DNA of 24,382 bases from Flavobacteriales bacterium UBA1112 (GTDB taxonomy: Bacteria > Bacteroidota > Bacteroidia > Flavobacteriales_D > Sanyastnellaceae): contig DCBH01000019.1 of NCBI GenBank assembly GCA_002313415.1, forward strand, positions 1-24,382, read 5' to 3'. The translations under genes were made by a program, and so were the position numbers. The notes below the pieces were generated by a model. It was given only the letters and a program-made list of their open reading frames with translations. It made no database searches and was not told the origin of the DNA. Position 1 is the stretch's first letter. Every line of letters begins with the position of its first letter. Positions 1 through 9,200 of the stretch are shown one piece after another.

Positions 1-1
1 G

Positions 2-37
2 CGCGTGGCGATGGCGTTGGGAACCGTGAAGGACTGA
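2..37 (+). CDS. possible 3' end of an upstream gene (11 codons)
   Basis: One frame is open from the left edge and ends at a TGA at 35-37, giving the tail RVAMALGTVKD. The dense packing of the region makes the end of an upstream gene here plausible. The tail is too short to assign to a family, and another frame stays open past position 100, so neither the frame nor the product is certain. Confidence 0.22.
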   Translation, partial: RVAMALGTVKD

Positions 38-47
38 AGTATCTTGG
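17..47 (+). promoter_or_regulatory. candidate Bacteroidota-type promoter for efp
   Basis: A TTG at 17-19 is followed after 20 bases by TATCTTGG at 40-47. This resembles the Bacteroidota -33 (TTG) and -7 (TAnnTTTG) elements with one mismatch in the -7. The spacing fits the usual range of about 17-23 and would leave a leader of roughly 35-40 bases before the efp ATG at 90. Prediction by eye only. Confidence 0.3.
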
Positions 48-89
48 CACAAGGAGAATCCATCTTTACCGCACTCGAAGAATTGCAGC

Positions 90-656
90 ATGGCCAACAC
101 GAGCGACATCAAAAACGGCATGGTTTTGAACCACAACAACGGTTTGTGGCAAATCGTCGAATTCCTACACGTCAAACCTGGAAAGGGTGCTGCCTTTGTG
201 CGTACCAAATTGAAAAACATCGAAACAGGGAAGGTTGTCGACAACACGTTTAATGCGGGACACAAAATTGACCCCGTACGAATTGAGACTCGTGAGCACA
301 CGTTTCTCTACAACGACGATGAGGGATACCATTTCATGAACACCGAGACCTACGACCAGATTCGTTTGGAAAAGCATTTTATCAGTGCTCCTCAGTTTTT
401 GAAAGATGGTCTGAGTTGTCTCATCGTCTTTCATGCTGAAGAGGAGCGCCCGATCAGTTGCGACTTGCCGAGTCACGTAGAATTGGAAATCACCTACACG
501 GAGCCAGGGGTGAAGGGTGATACCGCGACCAATTCTCTCAAGCCAGCTACGGTCGATACAGGTGCTGAGGTCAGGGTTCCGTTGTTCATCAACACCGGAG
601 ATTTCATCAAGGTCGACACACGGACTGGTGATTATACTGAACGAGTCAAAAAATAA
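90..656 (+). CDS. efp: elongation factor P
   Basis: EF-P, a cytoplasmic translation factor that binds between the P and E sites and relieves ribosome stalling at polyproline stretches. The 188-residue protein has the full family length (usually 185-190). The N-terminal KOW-like domain carries the loop PGKGAAFVR with Lys32 at its tip, equivalent to E. coli Lys34. Two OB-fold domains follow, with family segments TFNAGHKID near residues 53-61 and a C-terminal stretch ending in VDTRTGDYTERVKK. The ATG at 90 gives the conserved start MANTSDIKNG; no clear Shine-Dalgarno is present, as is common in this phylum. The phosphatase gene begins 20 bases downstream, so cotranscription is plausible. The tip lysine is kept, but which modification enzyme (if any) acts on it cannot be judged because none is encoded here. 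Confidence 0.97.
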   Translation: MANTSDIKNGMVLNHNNGLWQIVEFLHVKPGKGAAFVRTKLKNIETGKVVDNTFNAGHKIDPVRIETREHTFLYNDDEGYHFMNTETYDQIRLEKHFISAPQFLKDGLSCLIVFHAEEERPISCDLPSHVELEITYTEPGVKGDTATNSLKPATVDTGAEVRVPLFINTGDFIKVDTRTGDYTERVKK

Positions 657-676
657 TCGCCCTCGAGCGTTAGCCC

Positions 677-1921
677 ATGACCAACCCGAAAGAATTGCGA
701 CTGAAAGAGAAGCTCGAGCTCAGAGACTTCAAGCTCGACGCGCTCTTGAAGGTCACACAGGCCATTCACGCTCAACCCTCGGAGGAGGATTTGATGGCCA
801 GATATGTTGACGCTCTCAAAGTCAATTTGGGCATCGATAGGTTGGTATTGTATGCAGCTGATTTAAGCGGCGAGCATTGGCAACTTCTCGTTGCCGCGGG
901 AACAGAAGGCCTTTGGCCCAAATCTCAGCCCGCCTCCTTTTTCGAGGAATTGGACTTGGATTCGATTGGACTCGCAGGAGCTGTAGGGGGTGATCAGCAT
1001 CCATCTGATGTGGTGGTCCCGATTCATCAAAATGACGAGGCCATTGCCCTCGTTCTTGCCGGAGATACGACAGATGAGGACCGAGGCGTAAGCCCGGTGG
1101 TGAAACACTTGAATTTTCTTGTGACGCTGACGAACATCTTGGTCGTTGCCCGGCGAAATACGCAAATGGTCGCTCGAAATTTGAAGCAAGAGGGCTTGCG
1201 TCGTGAATTGGAGCTTGCAGGAGAAATGCAGGCCATGCTGTTACCTCAGTCCTGGGAACATGTCGATTTGGATGTTGCAGGCTACTACAAGCCCCACACG
1301 CAGGTAGGTGGAGATTATTACGATGCCTTTACAACTGATTCAGGAAAGGTGGTGTTGTGCATGGCAGATGTCAGTGGAAAAGGAATGAGTGCAGCCCTGC
1401 TGATGAGCAACTTTCAAGCTCATGTCCGAGCATTGTTTCAGGCGGAAACCGCATCATTGCCAGCTACTCTGCACATCCTCAACGACAGGGTAATGCAGAT
1501 TGCTCAGGGGGAGAAGTACATCACATTCTTTGCAGCTGTATTTGACCCAGCAGAACGCACATTAGAATATGTGAATTGCGGTCACAACCCTCCCTTGTTT
1601 GTGGAGAGCAATGGTCGCGACAGGTTGCTCGAAGAGGGGTGTGTTGGATTGGGAATGTTTCGTGATATCCCATCGATGAATGTGGGGACCGTCGACGTGA
1701 CCGCCTCAAGCGTTCTTTGTTGTTATACAGATGGCTTAATCGAGCAGGAGAATGACCTCGAGGTTCCCTTCGGGACAGGGCGCTTGTTGGGTTTGCTTCG
1801 CAATCATCAGGGCCAAAGTTTGGAATCTGTTCATCGCACGATTGTGGCAGCGTTGGATGCATTTCGAGGCGAAGTGCCCCCGCTTGACGACACCGCGATG
1901 CTCAGCTGTCGTTTTTCTTAA
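677..1921 (+). CDS. PP2C-family (RsbU/SpoIIE-type) serine phosphatase with N-terminal GAF-like domain
   Basis: Predicted cytoplasmic regulator of 414 residues. Residues about 20-165 look like a GAF-type sensor domain. A short helical linker carries ELELAGEMQAMLLPQ (about 185-199), the hallmark entry to RsbU-type phosphatase domains. The catalytic domain holds GGDYYDAF (from 211, metal-binding Asp213), MADVSGKGMSAAL (from 229, Asp231), CGHNPP, YTDGLIEQEN and DDTAML, so the metal-binding aspartates appear intact. Family members dephosphorylate anti-anti-sigma factors or other phosphoserine proteins in partner-switching pathways; no STAS protein or anti-sigma kinase lies in the window, so the substrate is unknown. 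It starts 20 bases after efp. Its last 20 bases overlap, tail to tail, the end of the O-antigen-ligase-like gene on the other strand. Confidence 0.9.
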   Translation: MTNPKELRLKEKLELRDFKLDALLKVTQAIHAQPSEEDLMARYVDALKVNLGIDRLVLYAADLSGEHWQLLVAAGTEGLWPKSQPASFFEELDLDSIGLAGAVGGDQHPSDVVVPIHQNDEAIALVLAGDTTDEDRGVSPVVKHLNFLVTLTNILVVARRNTQMVARNLKQEGLRRELELAGEMQAMLLPQSWEHVDLDVAGYYKPHTQVGGDYYDAFTTDSGKVVLCMADVSGKGMSAALLMSNFQAHVRALFQAETASLPATLHILNDRVMQIAQGEKYITFFAAVFDPAERTLEYVNCGHNPPLFVESNGRDRLLEEGCVGLGMFRDIPSMNVGTVDVTASSVLCCYTDGLIEQENDLEVPFGTGRLLGLLRNHQGQSLESVHRTIVAALDAFRGEVPPLDDTAMLSCRFS

Positions 1922-3341
1922 GGTCCTGAGCGCGCTCTGTGTTGCATATGTCTAGAACAACGAGCATGGCGAGAAACCCCCAAAAAGGTGCGCTGGCTTT
2001 GTCCGTATCCAAGTAGTTATTTAAGACGCCGTGGACGAAGTAAGTGACAAGTCCTAGAAAGATGCCGAGGGCAAGGATTCGGTCGTCTGGATTGGAAATC
2101 GTGCGCTGCAATTTGAATCCCAAATGGCATGTAACCAAGAGCAGAGAAAGAAAAAACAGACCGCCAAGCAGCCCTTGCTCTGCCAGGGGCCCCAAATATT
2201 CACTGTGGGCATTTCCTACGTCACCGTTGTTGGTGCTGATGATGGTCCGTAAATCGGACTTTTGAAAAGAGGCATATTCAAATTGGTATGTCCCCGGCCC
2301 CCAGCCAAAGACAGGACGTTCCTGAAACATGTCAAGTGCGCATGACCAGCGGTTCAAGCGCTCGAGATTGGAAGCATCACTCGAAACATTTGAAATGCTC
2401 TCAACGTGTTGGGCCAAATCATCTGAGGAGTCTTGCTTGTTTCTCTCCAATTGGATGACCAAAGCATCCCAGCTAAAAATCAAACCGACAAAAACAGCCA
2501 ACCCGGCAGCAAAAAGGGTTTTCAAACGAAATCCGAGACACATCAGCACCCAGAGACAACCGGCTGCTGCCAAACTGACCCAGGCAGCTCTTGTGAACGA
2601 CAAAATGGTTCCCGTTGCGACCCAAATTGCTCCCAAAGTCCAAAGGACTCTGGACAACATGCTTTGGCGTGATTGAAAGACCATGGCTACTGCAGGTGGC
2701 AACATCAACGCGAGGACAGCGCCGTAGGATGTGTGGTCTTTAAAGAATGGCTTCATGACCCAGTGCCCCGCGTCTTTGCTAAATCCGTAGCCCGCATGGC
2801 GAATCAAGGTGTAAGCAATGACCATGGAGAGAGGCACAAGCAACAAGGCGAGGAAACGATGGCGAGCCTTGATGTCTCTTTGAAACCAGGCCGCCAAAAG
2901 CACATAGAACGAGATGATGAACCAAGCCCGTGAAATCCAAGCCTTCAGTGAGACCACCACATCGCTGCTCGGGAGAATTGTGAGGCCCATCCATATGAAA
3001 CCCATTCCAACGACATAGGTGACGGGGTGCCTGAGGAAGTCTCGGTCATAAGATTGACCTGAGAGCCATTGCGCCACAACCAACAAGAGCAAAGCAAAAA
3101 GCATGGGTTCTGTGGGCATGTACCAGCCTATAGAGGTGAACCCAAACTCACTCAAATTGATTGAGAGTGGTACCAAAAACAGAACTGCAGAAAGGTATAG
3201 GTCTGTCCTGGAAAACCCCCACCAGATGAGAAGTATGACCAGGGGTAAGACCATGACATGAGGAATGTCTAAGGCCCATCCTGCCGAGGCCAGAAGGGTC
3301 ATGACGAGGCCCGCCAACCATCCCGCATGTGCTTTGGTCAT
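1902..3341 (-). CDS. O-antigen ligase/polymerase-like (Wzy_C family) membrane protein
   Basis: A 479-residue inner-membrane protein with about 11-12 predicted hydrophobic segments. The family signature is the large periplasmic loop at about residues 330-420, containing FGWGPGTYQFEYASFQ and NAHSEYLGPLAEQGLLGG. This is the Wzy_C/O-antigen-ligase pattern of a G-rich turn, then H-x-E-Y followed by a membrane segment. Members either ligate polysaccharide to lipid A core or a protein, or polymerise repeat units; the two roles cannot be separated by sequence alone. The ATG at 3341 (MTKAHAGW) is chosen because it lies 7 bases past the stop of the Wzz-like gene, while an upstream in-frame ATG at 3422 would overlap that gene. 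The two probably form one operon involved in surface polysaccharide. The 3' end overlaps the convergent phosphatase gene by 20 bases. Confidence 0.85.
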   Translation of the reverse strand: MTKAHAGWLAGLVMTLLASAGWALDIPHVMVLPLVILLIWWGFSRTDLYLSAVLFLVPLSINLSEFGFTSIGWYMPTEPMLFALLLLVVAQWLSGQSYDRDFLRHPVTYVVGMGFIWMGLTILPSSDVVVSLKAWISRAWFIISFYVLLAAWFQRDIKARHRFLALLLVPLSMVIAYTLIRHAGYGFSKDAGHWVMKPFFKDHTSYGAVLALMLPPAVAMVFQSRQSMLSRVLWTLGAIWVATGTILSFTRAAWVSLAAAGCLWVLMCLGFRLKTLFAAGLAVFVGLIFSWDALVIQLERNKQDSSDDLAQHVESISNVSSDASNLERLNRWSCALDMFQERPVFGWGPGTYQFEYASFQKSDLRTIISTNNGDVGNAHSEYLGPLAEQGLLGGLFFLSLLLVTCHLGFKLQRTISNPDDRILALGIFLGLVTYFVHGVLNNYLDTDKASAPFWGFLAMLVVLDICNTERAQDLKKNDS

Positions 3342-3348
3342 GGTCGAG

Positions 3349-4350
3349 TCAGGAGGCTTGTTGTGTGCGTTGTAAAGTCTCCCATGCGAGCATGGCCATG
3401 AAGGCAGCCAAGACGGCCACAATGGATGTCATAACTACAATCAACCATCGAACGGGCTTGGATTTTTTGTCTGCTGCACTCGCATAGTCCACAATGAAAG
3501 AGGAAGACAATTGCGTTTCGGCATCAACTCTCATCAATTCGACTCTCTTTTTGATCAGGGATTGTTGTTCGTACGCAGCCTCGAGGTAGGCTGACAAGTT
3601 GTTGTACCCGTTGGCCATGGTGCCCAAGCGCTCCAGGTCTTTCTTCAAGGTCTTGGCCGCTCCCATACGCCCTGATGCGACAGCCATCCCATATTGAGCT
3701 GTCAGTCCCTCGACTTGGGTTTCAAAATCGTAAATGCCCAAGTCGTGAAGTATTGCGAGGCTGTCTTCTGCCTGTGCAATTTGCTCGGAGGATTTGGCGA
3801 GCGCATTGAGGGCCAGATTGTATGCGTCGCGGGCTCGCTCATTGCGCATGCTGTTGGCTACACTGTCCACGAGGAAGGCCATGTCATTGGCCATGTCCCG
3901 AGCCAATTCAGGATCGGTGTCTAATACCAGAACTCGAATGGAACCAAAACGGGTCAAGCTGGCACTTACATTGCCATTGTAAGTCAGCGCCATATTCGCC
4001 CTAGCTCCGGGCTCGGAGGGGTCAATTTCGTAATGCGCGTAAAGATTATATTTCTCGATGATTCGGTCTCGGATGCGGTGCGAATTGAGGATTTGAAGCA
4101 AGCGCTCCGCATCTTCGGTCTCGCCGTAGGCAAGGAGGTCGTTCTTTTTTGTTTCCTCAAAAAATTGTTCTCCCAGACTGTGTTGAGAAGTGGCGAACAT
4201 GACCACAGTGCTCTCGTAGTATTCGTCGAGCATGAGTGACACACCAGACGCCGCCAAAGCTGCCAAAAAGCCGACTCCAATGAGCGTTTTGAGGTTGCGA
4301 TAGATAAACACCAAAAGGTGCGTAGACTCCATGGGGTTGTTAGAGGACAT
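3349..4350 (-). CDS. Wzz-like polysaccharide chain-length determinant (polysaccharide co-polymerase)
   Basis: A 333-residue inner-membrane protein with the two-helix layout of polysaccharide co-polymerases: a first membrane segment at about residues 22-41, a long periplasmic, largely helical region with coiled-coil character (about 150-290), and a second membrane segment at about 303-325. It has no C-terminal tyrosine kinase domain and no Walker motif, which fits the short Wzz type rather than the Wzc type. Such proteins set the length of O-antigen or exopolysaccharide chains with a Wzy polymerase, and the next gene is a Wzy/ligase-like protein 7 bases downstream, supporting that role. The ATG at 4350 is used; Met7 (ATG at 4332) is an alternative. 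It is divergent from the glycosyltransferase gene across 62 bases. Confidence 0.82.
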   Translation of the reverse strand: MSSNNPMESTHLLVFIYRNLKTLIGVGFLAALAASGVSLMLDEYYESTVVMFATSQHSLGEQFFEETKKNDLLAYGETEDAERLLQILNSHRIRDRIIEKYNLYAHYEIDPSEPGARANMALTYNGNVSASLTRFGSIRVLVLDTDPELARDMANDMAFLVDSVANSMRNERARDAYNLALNALAKSSEQIAQAEDSLAILHDLGIYDFETQVEGLTAQYGMAVASGRMGAAKTLKKDLERLGTMANGYNNLSAYLEAAYEQQSLIKKRVELMRVDAETQLSSSFIVDYASAADKKSKPVRWLIVVMTSIVAVLAAFMAMLAWETLQRTQQAS

Positions 4351-4399
4351 GTGCTTGTGTTGAATCGGGATTCGTCGCGAAGGTAATGGGCGGTGGCGG

Positions 4400-4407
4400 T
4401 ACCTTTG
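4400..4407 (+). promoter_or_regulatory. candidate -7 element TACCTTTG just before the glycosyltransferase start
   Basis: TACCTTTG matches the Bacteroidota -7 consensus TAnnTTTG exactly and ends 5 bases before the ATG at 4413. If it is used, the transcript would start at or within a few bases of that ATG, giving a leaderless or nearly leaderless mRNA. No TTG sits at the expected -33 distance, which lowers confidence. Confidence 0.3.
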
Positions 4408-4412
4408 GAGAC

Positions 4413-5543
4413 ATGGCGCGCATTGCCTTAAACGGCCGGTTGTTGGTGCCGGGGAAGATGGAGGGCATCGGCAGGTTCACCTTGAACACGCTGAAGCATC
4501 TCATCAAGCTTCGCCCGGAGGACAATTTTTTACTTGTTGTAGACAGGGCAGACAATGCATTGTTCCATTTGGGTCCCAACGTTGAAGTTGTTCGAATTCG
4601 TATACCCGCAAGGAGACCTTGGTTGATGAAGTTGTGGTTTGGACGTCCATTAAGTCGAGTATTGAAGCGCTGGAAGGCGGATGTCTTTGTGTCTTTAGAG
4701 GGCCCCTTGGCCATGAACATGCCTCATGACTTTCCGCAGTTGACGGTTATTCATGATTTGAATTTTGAGCACCGTCCTGACGGACTTCCCTTTTTTTGGC
4801 GCCGCTATTATCAAACTGAATTTCCGCGTTTTGCTCAGCTGGCCCACGTTCTAGGAACTGTTTCGGACTACAGCCGTCAGGATTTGGCTCGCACATATGA
4901 TTTGGACCCAGCTCAAATCGAAGTATTCCCCAATGCCGCCGATGTCTCATTCAAGCCTGCTACAAGTCGTCAACGCGATGACGCGAGAAAGAGTCTGTCG
5001 CAGGGGCGACCGTATTTCATTTTTATTGGGTCCATCCATCCTCGGAAAAATTTGGAAGGGTTGATTTCGGCTTTTCATGCGTATCGCGAGATGGGTGGCA
5101 CATGGGATCTTGTTGTTGTGGGTGTTCCCATGTGGAAGAACAACCTTTCCTCAATGTCGAGTAACGTGGTTGCTCATGTGCATTATGCGGGACGTTTGAA
5201 TGACGACGCATTGATTCACGCTCTTGCAGGTGCTCAGGGTCTTGTTTTTGTTCCTTGGTTTGAAGGTTTTGGCATCCCAGTAGTGGAGGCCATGGCATCT
5301 GGTGTTCCCGTCATCAGTTCCAACGTTACTTCCCTCCCTGAAGTTTGTGGAGATGCTGCCTTTGCGATGGTTGCCCCTGCCCATATAGAGTCCATTGCTC
5401 GCGAGATGCAGCGTTTGGAGCAACATCCAGAACTCGCTGAAGCGGCAAGCCTGCGAGGTTTAGCGCGGGCAAAAGACTTTTCTTGGGCCTTTACGGGCGA
5501 AAAGCTAAGCCGTGTGATAGCCCAAATGATGGAGACACAATGA
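4413..5543 (+). CDS. GT4-type (glycosyltransferase group 1) glycosyltransferase
   Basis: A 376-residue GT-B fold glycosyltransferase, predicted to transfer a sugar from a nucleotide donor at the cytoplasmic membrane face. The N-terminal half begins MARIALNGRLL with a glycine-rich acceptor-side segment (GKMEGIGRFT). The C-terminal donor domain starts near GSIHPRKNLEGLISAF and carries WFEGFGIPVVEAMASGVPV, the E-x7-E donor-site motif of the family, then SLPEVCGDAA. The sugar specificity cannot be read from sequence. An in-frame ATG at 4386 would add MGGGGTFGD; 4413 is preferred because it gives the usual family start and lies behind an exact TAnnTTTG box. The stop overlaps the rnhB start by 4 bases (ATGA). 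With the divergent wzz-like and ligase-like genes it makes a small surface-polysaccharide cluster. Confidence 0.9.
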   Translation: MARIALNGRLLVPGKMEGIGRFTLNTLKHLIKLRPEDNFLLVVDRADNALFHLGPNVEVVRIRIPARRPWLMKLWFGRPLSRVLKRWKADVFVSLEGPLAMNMPHDFPQLTVIHDLNFEHRPDGLPFFWRRYYQTEFPRFAQLAHVLGTVSDYSRQDLARTYDLDPAQIEVFPNAADVSFKPATSRQRDDARKSLSQGRPYFIFIGSIHPRKNLEGLISAFHAYREMGGTWDLVVVGVPMWKNNLSSMSSNVVAHVHYAGRLNDDALIHALAGAQGLVFVPWFEGFGIPVVEAMASGVPVISSNVTSLPEVCGDAAFAMVAPAHIESIAREMQRLEQHPELAEAASLRGLARAKDFSWAFTGEKLSRVIAQMMETQ

Positions 5544-6154
5544 GTCGGGCATTGATATCTCAAGTTGTGAAAGGTCGCATTGAGGCCGGCTGCGACGAGG
5601 CTGGGCGAGGATGTCTGGCTGGGCCGGTTGTTGCTTCCGCTGTCGTGCTCAATCCTAAAGTCGCTGAGAGCTTACCATTGAATGACAGCAAGCAGCTTAC
5701 CGCAATTCAGCGTCAGCAATTGCGTGAATTGATTGAGTTCAAGGCCATTTCTTGGTCTGTCGCCTTTGTCTCGCCCCAAGACATCGATGAAATGAATATT
5801 TTACAAGCGTCTTTTGAGGCGATGCGTCAAGCGGTTCGTGGATTGGCTGGCGAACCAGATCATCTGCTAATTGACGGCAATCGGTTTGTGACTTCACCTG
5901 ACATGCCTCCGCATTCTTGCTATGTCAAAGGCGATGCAAAAATCGCCTCCATTGCTGCAGCGAGCATCTTGGCCAAAACGCATCGCGATTCTTACATGCG
6001 ACAGGCGGCCATAACATATCCTGGATACCATTGGGAAACCAACATGGGATACCCCACCGTTGCGCATCGCCAAGCTTTGGTTGACTTGGGCCCAACTCCA
6101 TTGCATCGAAAGACCTTTGGCTGGGCGCCCCCGGCACCGACATTGTTTGACTAA
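5540..6154 (+). CDS. rnhB: ribonuclease HII
   Basis: RNase HII cleaves the RNA strand of RNA-DNA hybrids and nicks at single ribonucleotides embedded in DNA. The 204-residue protein is of normal length. It shows the DEAGRGCLAGPV motif near residues 18-29 with the first Asp-Glu of the metal site, NDSKQL near 51-56, LIDGNRF with the next Asp near 112, and the KGDAKIASIAAASILAKTHRD block near 131-151 with the final acidic residues. All four carboxylates of the family appear present. The ATG at 5540 overlaps the preceding glycosyltransferase stop as ATGA, so translational coupling is likely; an upstream in-frame start at 5483 would lie inside the glycosyltransferase gene and is not needed by the family alignment. 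Confidence 0.96.
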   Translation: MSRALISQVVKGRIEAGCDEAGRGCLAGPVVASAVVLNPKVAESLPLNDSKQLTAIQRQQLRELIEFKAISWSVAFVSPQDIDEMNILQASFEAMRQAVRGLAGEPDHLLIDGNRFVTSPDMPPHSCYVKGDAKIASIAAASILAKTHRDSYMRQAAITYPGYHWETNMGYPTVAHRQALVDLGPTPLHRKTFGWAPPAPTLFD

Positions 6155-6250
6155 ATCGGGAAGAAATAGACTTATACATTATTATATGAGGGGGGACGTA
6201 AAGGTTTTGTGAACTCTTCGCTGAAGCAATGAATTCAGTCTTGGAATACC

Positions 6251-6258
6251 TACTTTTG
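6251..6258 (+). promoter_or_regulatory. candidate -7 element TACTTTTG for the large secreted protein gene
   Basis: TACTTTTG fits TAnnTTTG exactly and lies 28 bases before the ATG at 6287, in the 132-base gap after rnhB. No convincing TTG lies about 20 bases upstream. The gap holds no other feature I can support. Confidence 0.3.
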
Positions 6259-6286
6259 CTCGACGAATCCCCAAAAAACCAAACCA

Positions 6287-9200
6287 ATGCGTTTTTCAAC
6301 CTGGCTTGCTTCAGCCCTTCTCTTTTTGAGTTCAGGAGCTTCTTGGGCTCAATGTGAGAACCTCTTTTTTTCGGAGGCCGCTGAAGGCTCATCAAACAAT
6401 AAATATCTGGAAATTTACAATCCCACTTCAGCTGTTGTGGATTTGAGTGGCTACGCTTTCCCAAGCGTATCAAATTCTCCCTCGACACCGGGCGTTTACG
6501 AATTCTGGAATGCATTTCCTGAGGGCGCCTCTGTCGCTCCCGGTGATGTGTACATCATTGCCCACCCCTCAGCGGACCCAATCATTGGCGCAGAAGCAGA
6601 TCACACCTTTACCTTTCTGTCCAACGGTGACGACGGCTTCATGCTAGTTCAAGGGGACGAAACCTCTTTTGTTCAAATCGACGCTGTCGGTGATTGGAAT
6701 GGAGATCCGGGCAGTGGATGGGAGGTGGCTGGCGTTGCCAATGGGACAAAGGATCATACCATAATTCGCAAGTCATCGGTGCAAACAGGGAATGGCGGAG
6801 ATTGGATCACCAGTGCAGGCACGGATGCAGAGAACAGCGAATGGATTGTGTTGGATCAAAACGATTGGACAAACTTGGCCATTCACGCGTTTGATGGGTG
6901 TGGAGCAGCAGTCCTAGGTTGTACCAACCCCAACGCAACCAACTTCAACTCAGAAGCAACTCAGGATGATGGAAGTTGCACATTTGACAATGCATGCAAT
7001 GTAGACGGTGTTGTTGTGGAGGCGAGCAGTTTTCAATACAGTCCATCAGATTTGAGCATTGAGCCAGGACAAACCGTGGTGTGGTCCAACCTTGGTGGGA
7101 CGCACGACGTCAACGGAGACATCAACTCGCAAACCGGGGAGTCATTTGGAAACCCAGAGGCCTTCTACCTAGCGCCTGTTTCGGGTGACGCTAACGGAGT
7201 GTGCATCGGTTCTTACACCTTCAATGTACCAGGTGTTTATACCTACGATTGCTCCATCGGTTCTCACGCAGCTTTGGGAATGGTTGCATCCATTACAGTA
7301 GGTTCTGGCGGTTGCACCAATGCCGCGGCGGCCAACTTCAATCCTTCTGCAGATTATGACGATGGGTCTTGCCTCATTGTTGAATTGACAAGCATCGCAG
7401 ACATCCAGTTGGGACAGGAAACGGGTGCATTTACGGACTCCGTTGTTGTGACGAGGGGCATCGTTACTGGTGTCTTTGGAAGCGCTGTAAGCATTCAGGA
7501 TGGTCAGGGCGCCTACAGTGGTCTTTGGCTCTTCTCACCCGATGTCCCCGTTCAACAGGGTGACGAAGTAGAGGTTACCGGCGCAGTTTCGGAATTCTTT
7601 GACAAAACGCAGATCGGCACCCCCTCCACAGTCATTCTCAGCCAAGGGAATGCATTGCCAGTGGCTGAAGTGTTGGCCACGGCAGATGCCAATGCCGAAC
7701 CTTGGGAAGGAGTTCTGGTCCAAGTCACTGGGGTCGTGTCCAATGCAGATGCCGGTTTCGGTGAGTGGGCTTTGTCTGACGGTTCAGGCGAGGTTCGAGC
7801 AGACAATGCGGGTTTTGATGCGATTGGTGCGGGCCTTGTGGAACTGGGCAACCAATTGCAAATCACGGGGGCATTAGACTTTTCCTTCAGCAACTTTAAG
7901 TTCCAACTCAGAGATGCTGCTGATGCACTTCTTTATGGCTGCACAAACGCAGGTGCTGTGAATTACAATGATTTGGCGTCTATTGATGACGGCAGCTGCG
8001 ACATTGAGGGAGGTGAGTGTGGATTGTTTGTTTCTGAAGTTGCTGAAGGGTCGGCCAACAACAAATACATCGAGTTGTACAACCCTACGAGTTCACCCAT
8101 TTTCTTGGATGAATACACGTTTGGCAATTGCAGCAACGGATGTGACGACCTCGGAGCGTCCCCTAGCATCACGGACAATGTGGATTTTTGGACGTTCAAC
8201 TTCCCAGCCGGGGACCAAGTTCCTGCAGGAGGAACATACATCGTAGCTCATCCCACAGCTGACCCAATCATTTTGGCAGTGGCCAACATGACCTACACGT
8301 TCTTGAGCAACGGAGACGATGCCTATTTCTTGGTCAACATTGCTGGCGGTGACACCACACTTGTGGATGCCATTGGCGATTTTGGTCCGGATCCAGGTTC
8401 TGGCTTTGCAGTGGCTGGTGAAAACAATGCAACTCAAAATGCCACTTTGGTTCGCAAGCCTGAGGTATCATTTGGAAATGGTGGTGACTGGGCTGCGAGC
8501 GCGGGGACCAATCCCCTTGACACAGAGTGGATCATCAACCCTTCCAACGACTGGACCAATTTGGGTGTTCACACATTCAATGGGGCATGTGCTGTGGACA
8601 ATACAGGCTGTACCGATGAAGGAGCCGTCAACTACGACCCCTCTGCAACGGAGGATGATGGAACGTGCATCTTTATCCCCAACCTGAGTATTCAAGAGAT
8701 ACAAACCCAAGGCTTCACAGGAAGTGTGGTGACGTCGGGTACTGTGACTGCTCTGTACGGCAACAACGGTGCTCTAGCAGGTCAACCATCCTACGTCATT
8801 CAAAATGGCAGTGGCGCCAACTCTGCCATTTGGGTCATTGGAACCGGAGTGGTGATCGGCGATCAAGTAGAGGTGGCAGGGACAGTCAATGAAGTCTTTG
8901 GCCTACGTCAAATCCTTTCTGCTGTCCCCTCGGTGTTGTCTACGGGGAATGCCTTGCCCGAAGCTGAAATGTTGATGCCTTCAGCCATCAACGATGAGCA
9001 ATGGGAATGCGTTTTGGTGGAAATGACAGGAACTGTTTCTGGCATCACGGCCAACTTTGGTGAGTGGACTTTGAGTGACGATACGGGTCAGGGGATGGTG
9101 GCGTCCCTGGGCTACAATGCTGTGAATGACAGTGTAGTGGTGGACAGTGTGATGACTGGTCTGGTCGAGGAGGGGCGCAACTACCGCGTCACAGGCCCCA

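Noticed and set aside
4351..4412. Minus-strand TACCTTCG (4378-4385) as a promoter for the Wzz-like gene
   Set aside because: It has one mismatch to the -7 consensus and no -33 partner; not distinguishable from chance.
5925..6515. Open frame of 196 codons on the minus strand over the end of rnhB and the start of the secreted-protein gene
   Set aside because: It runs antisense to both genes and lacks any recognisable motif; the gap between them is better explained as promoter and leader.
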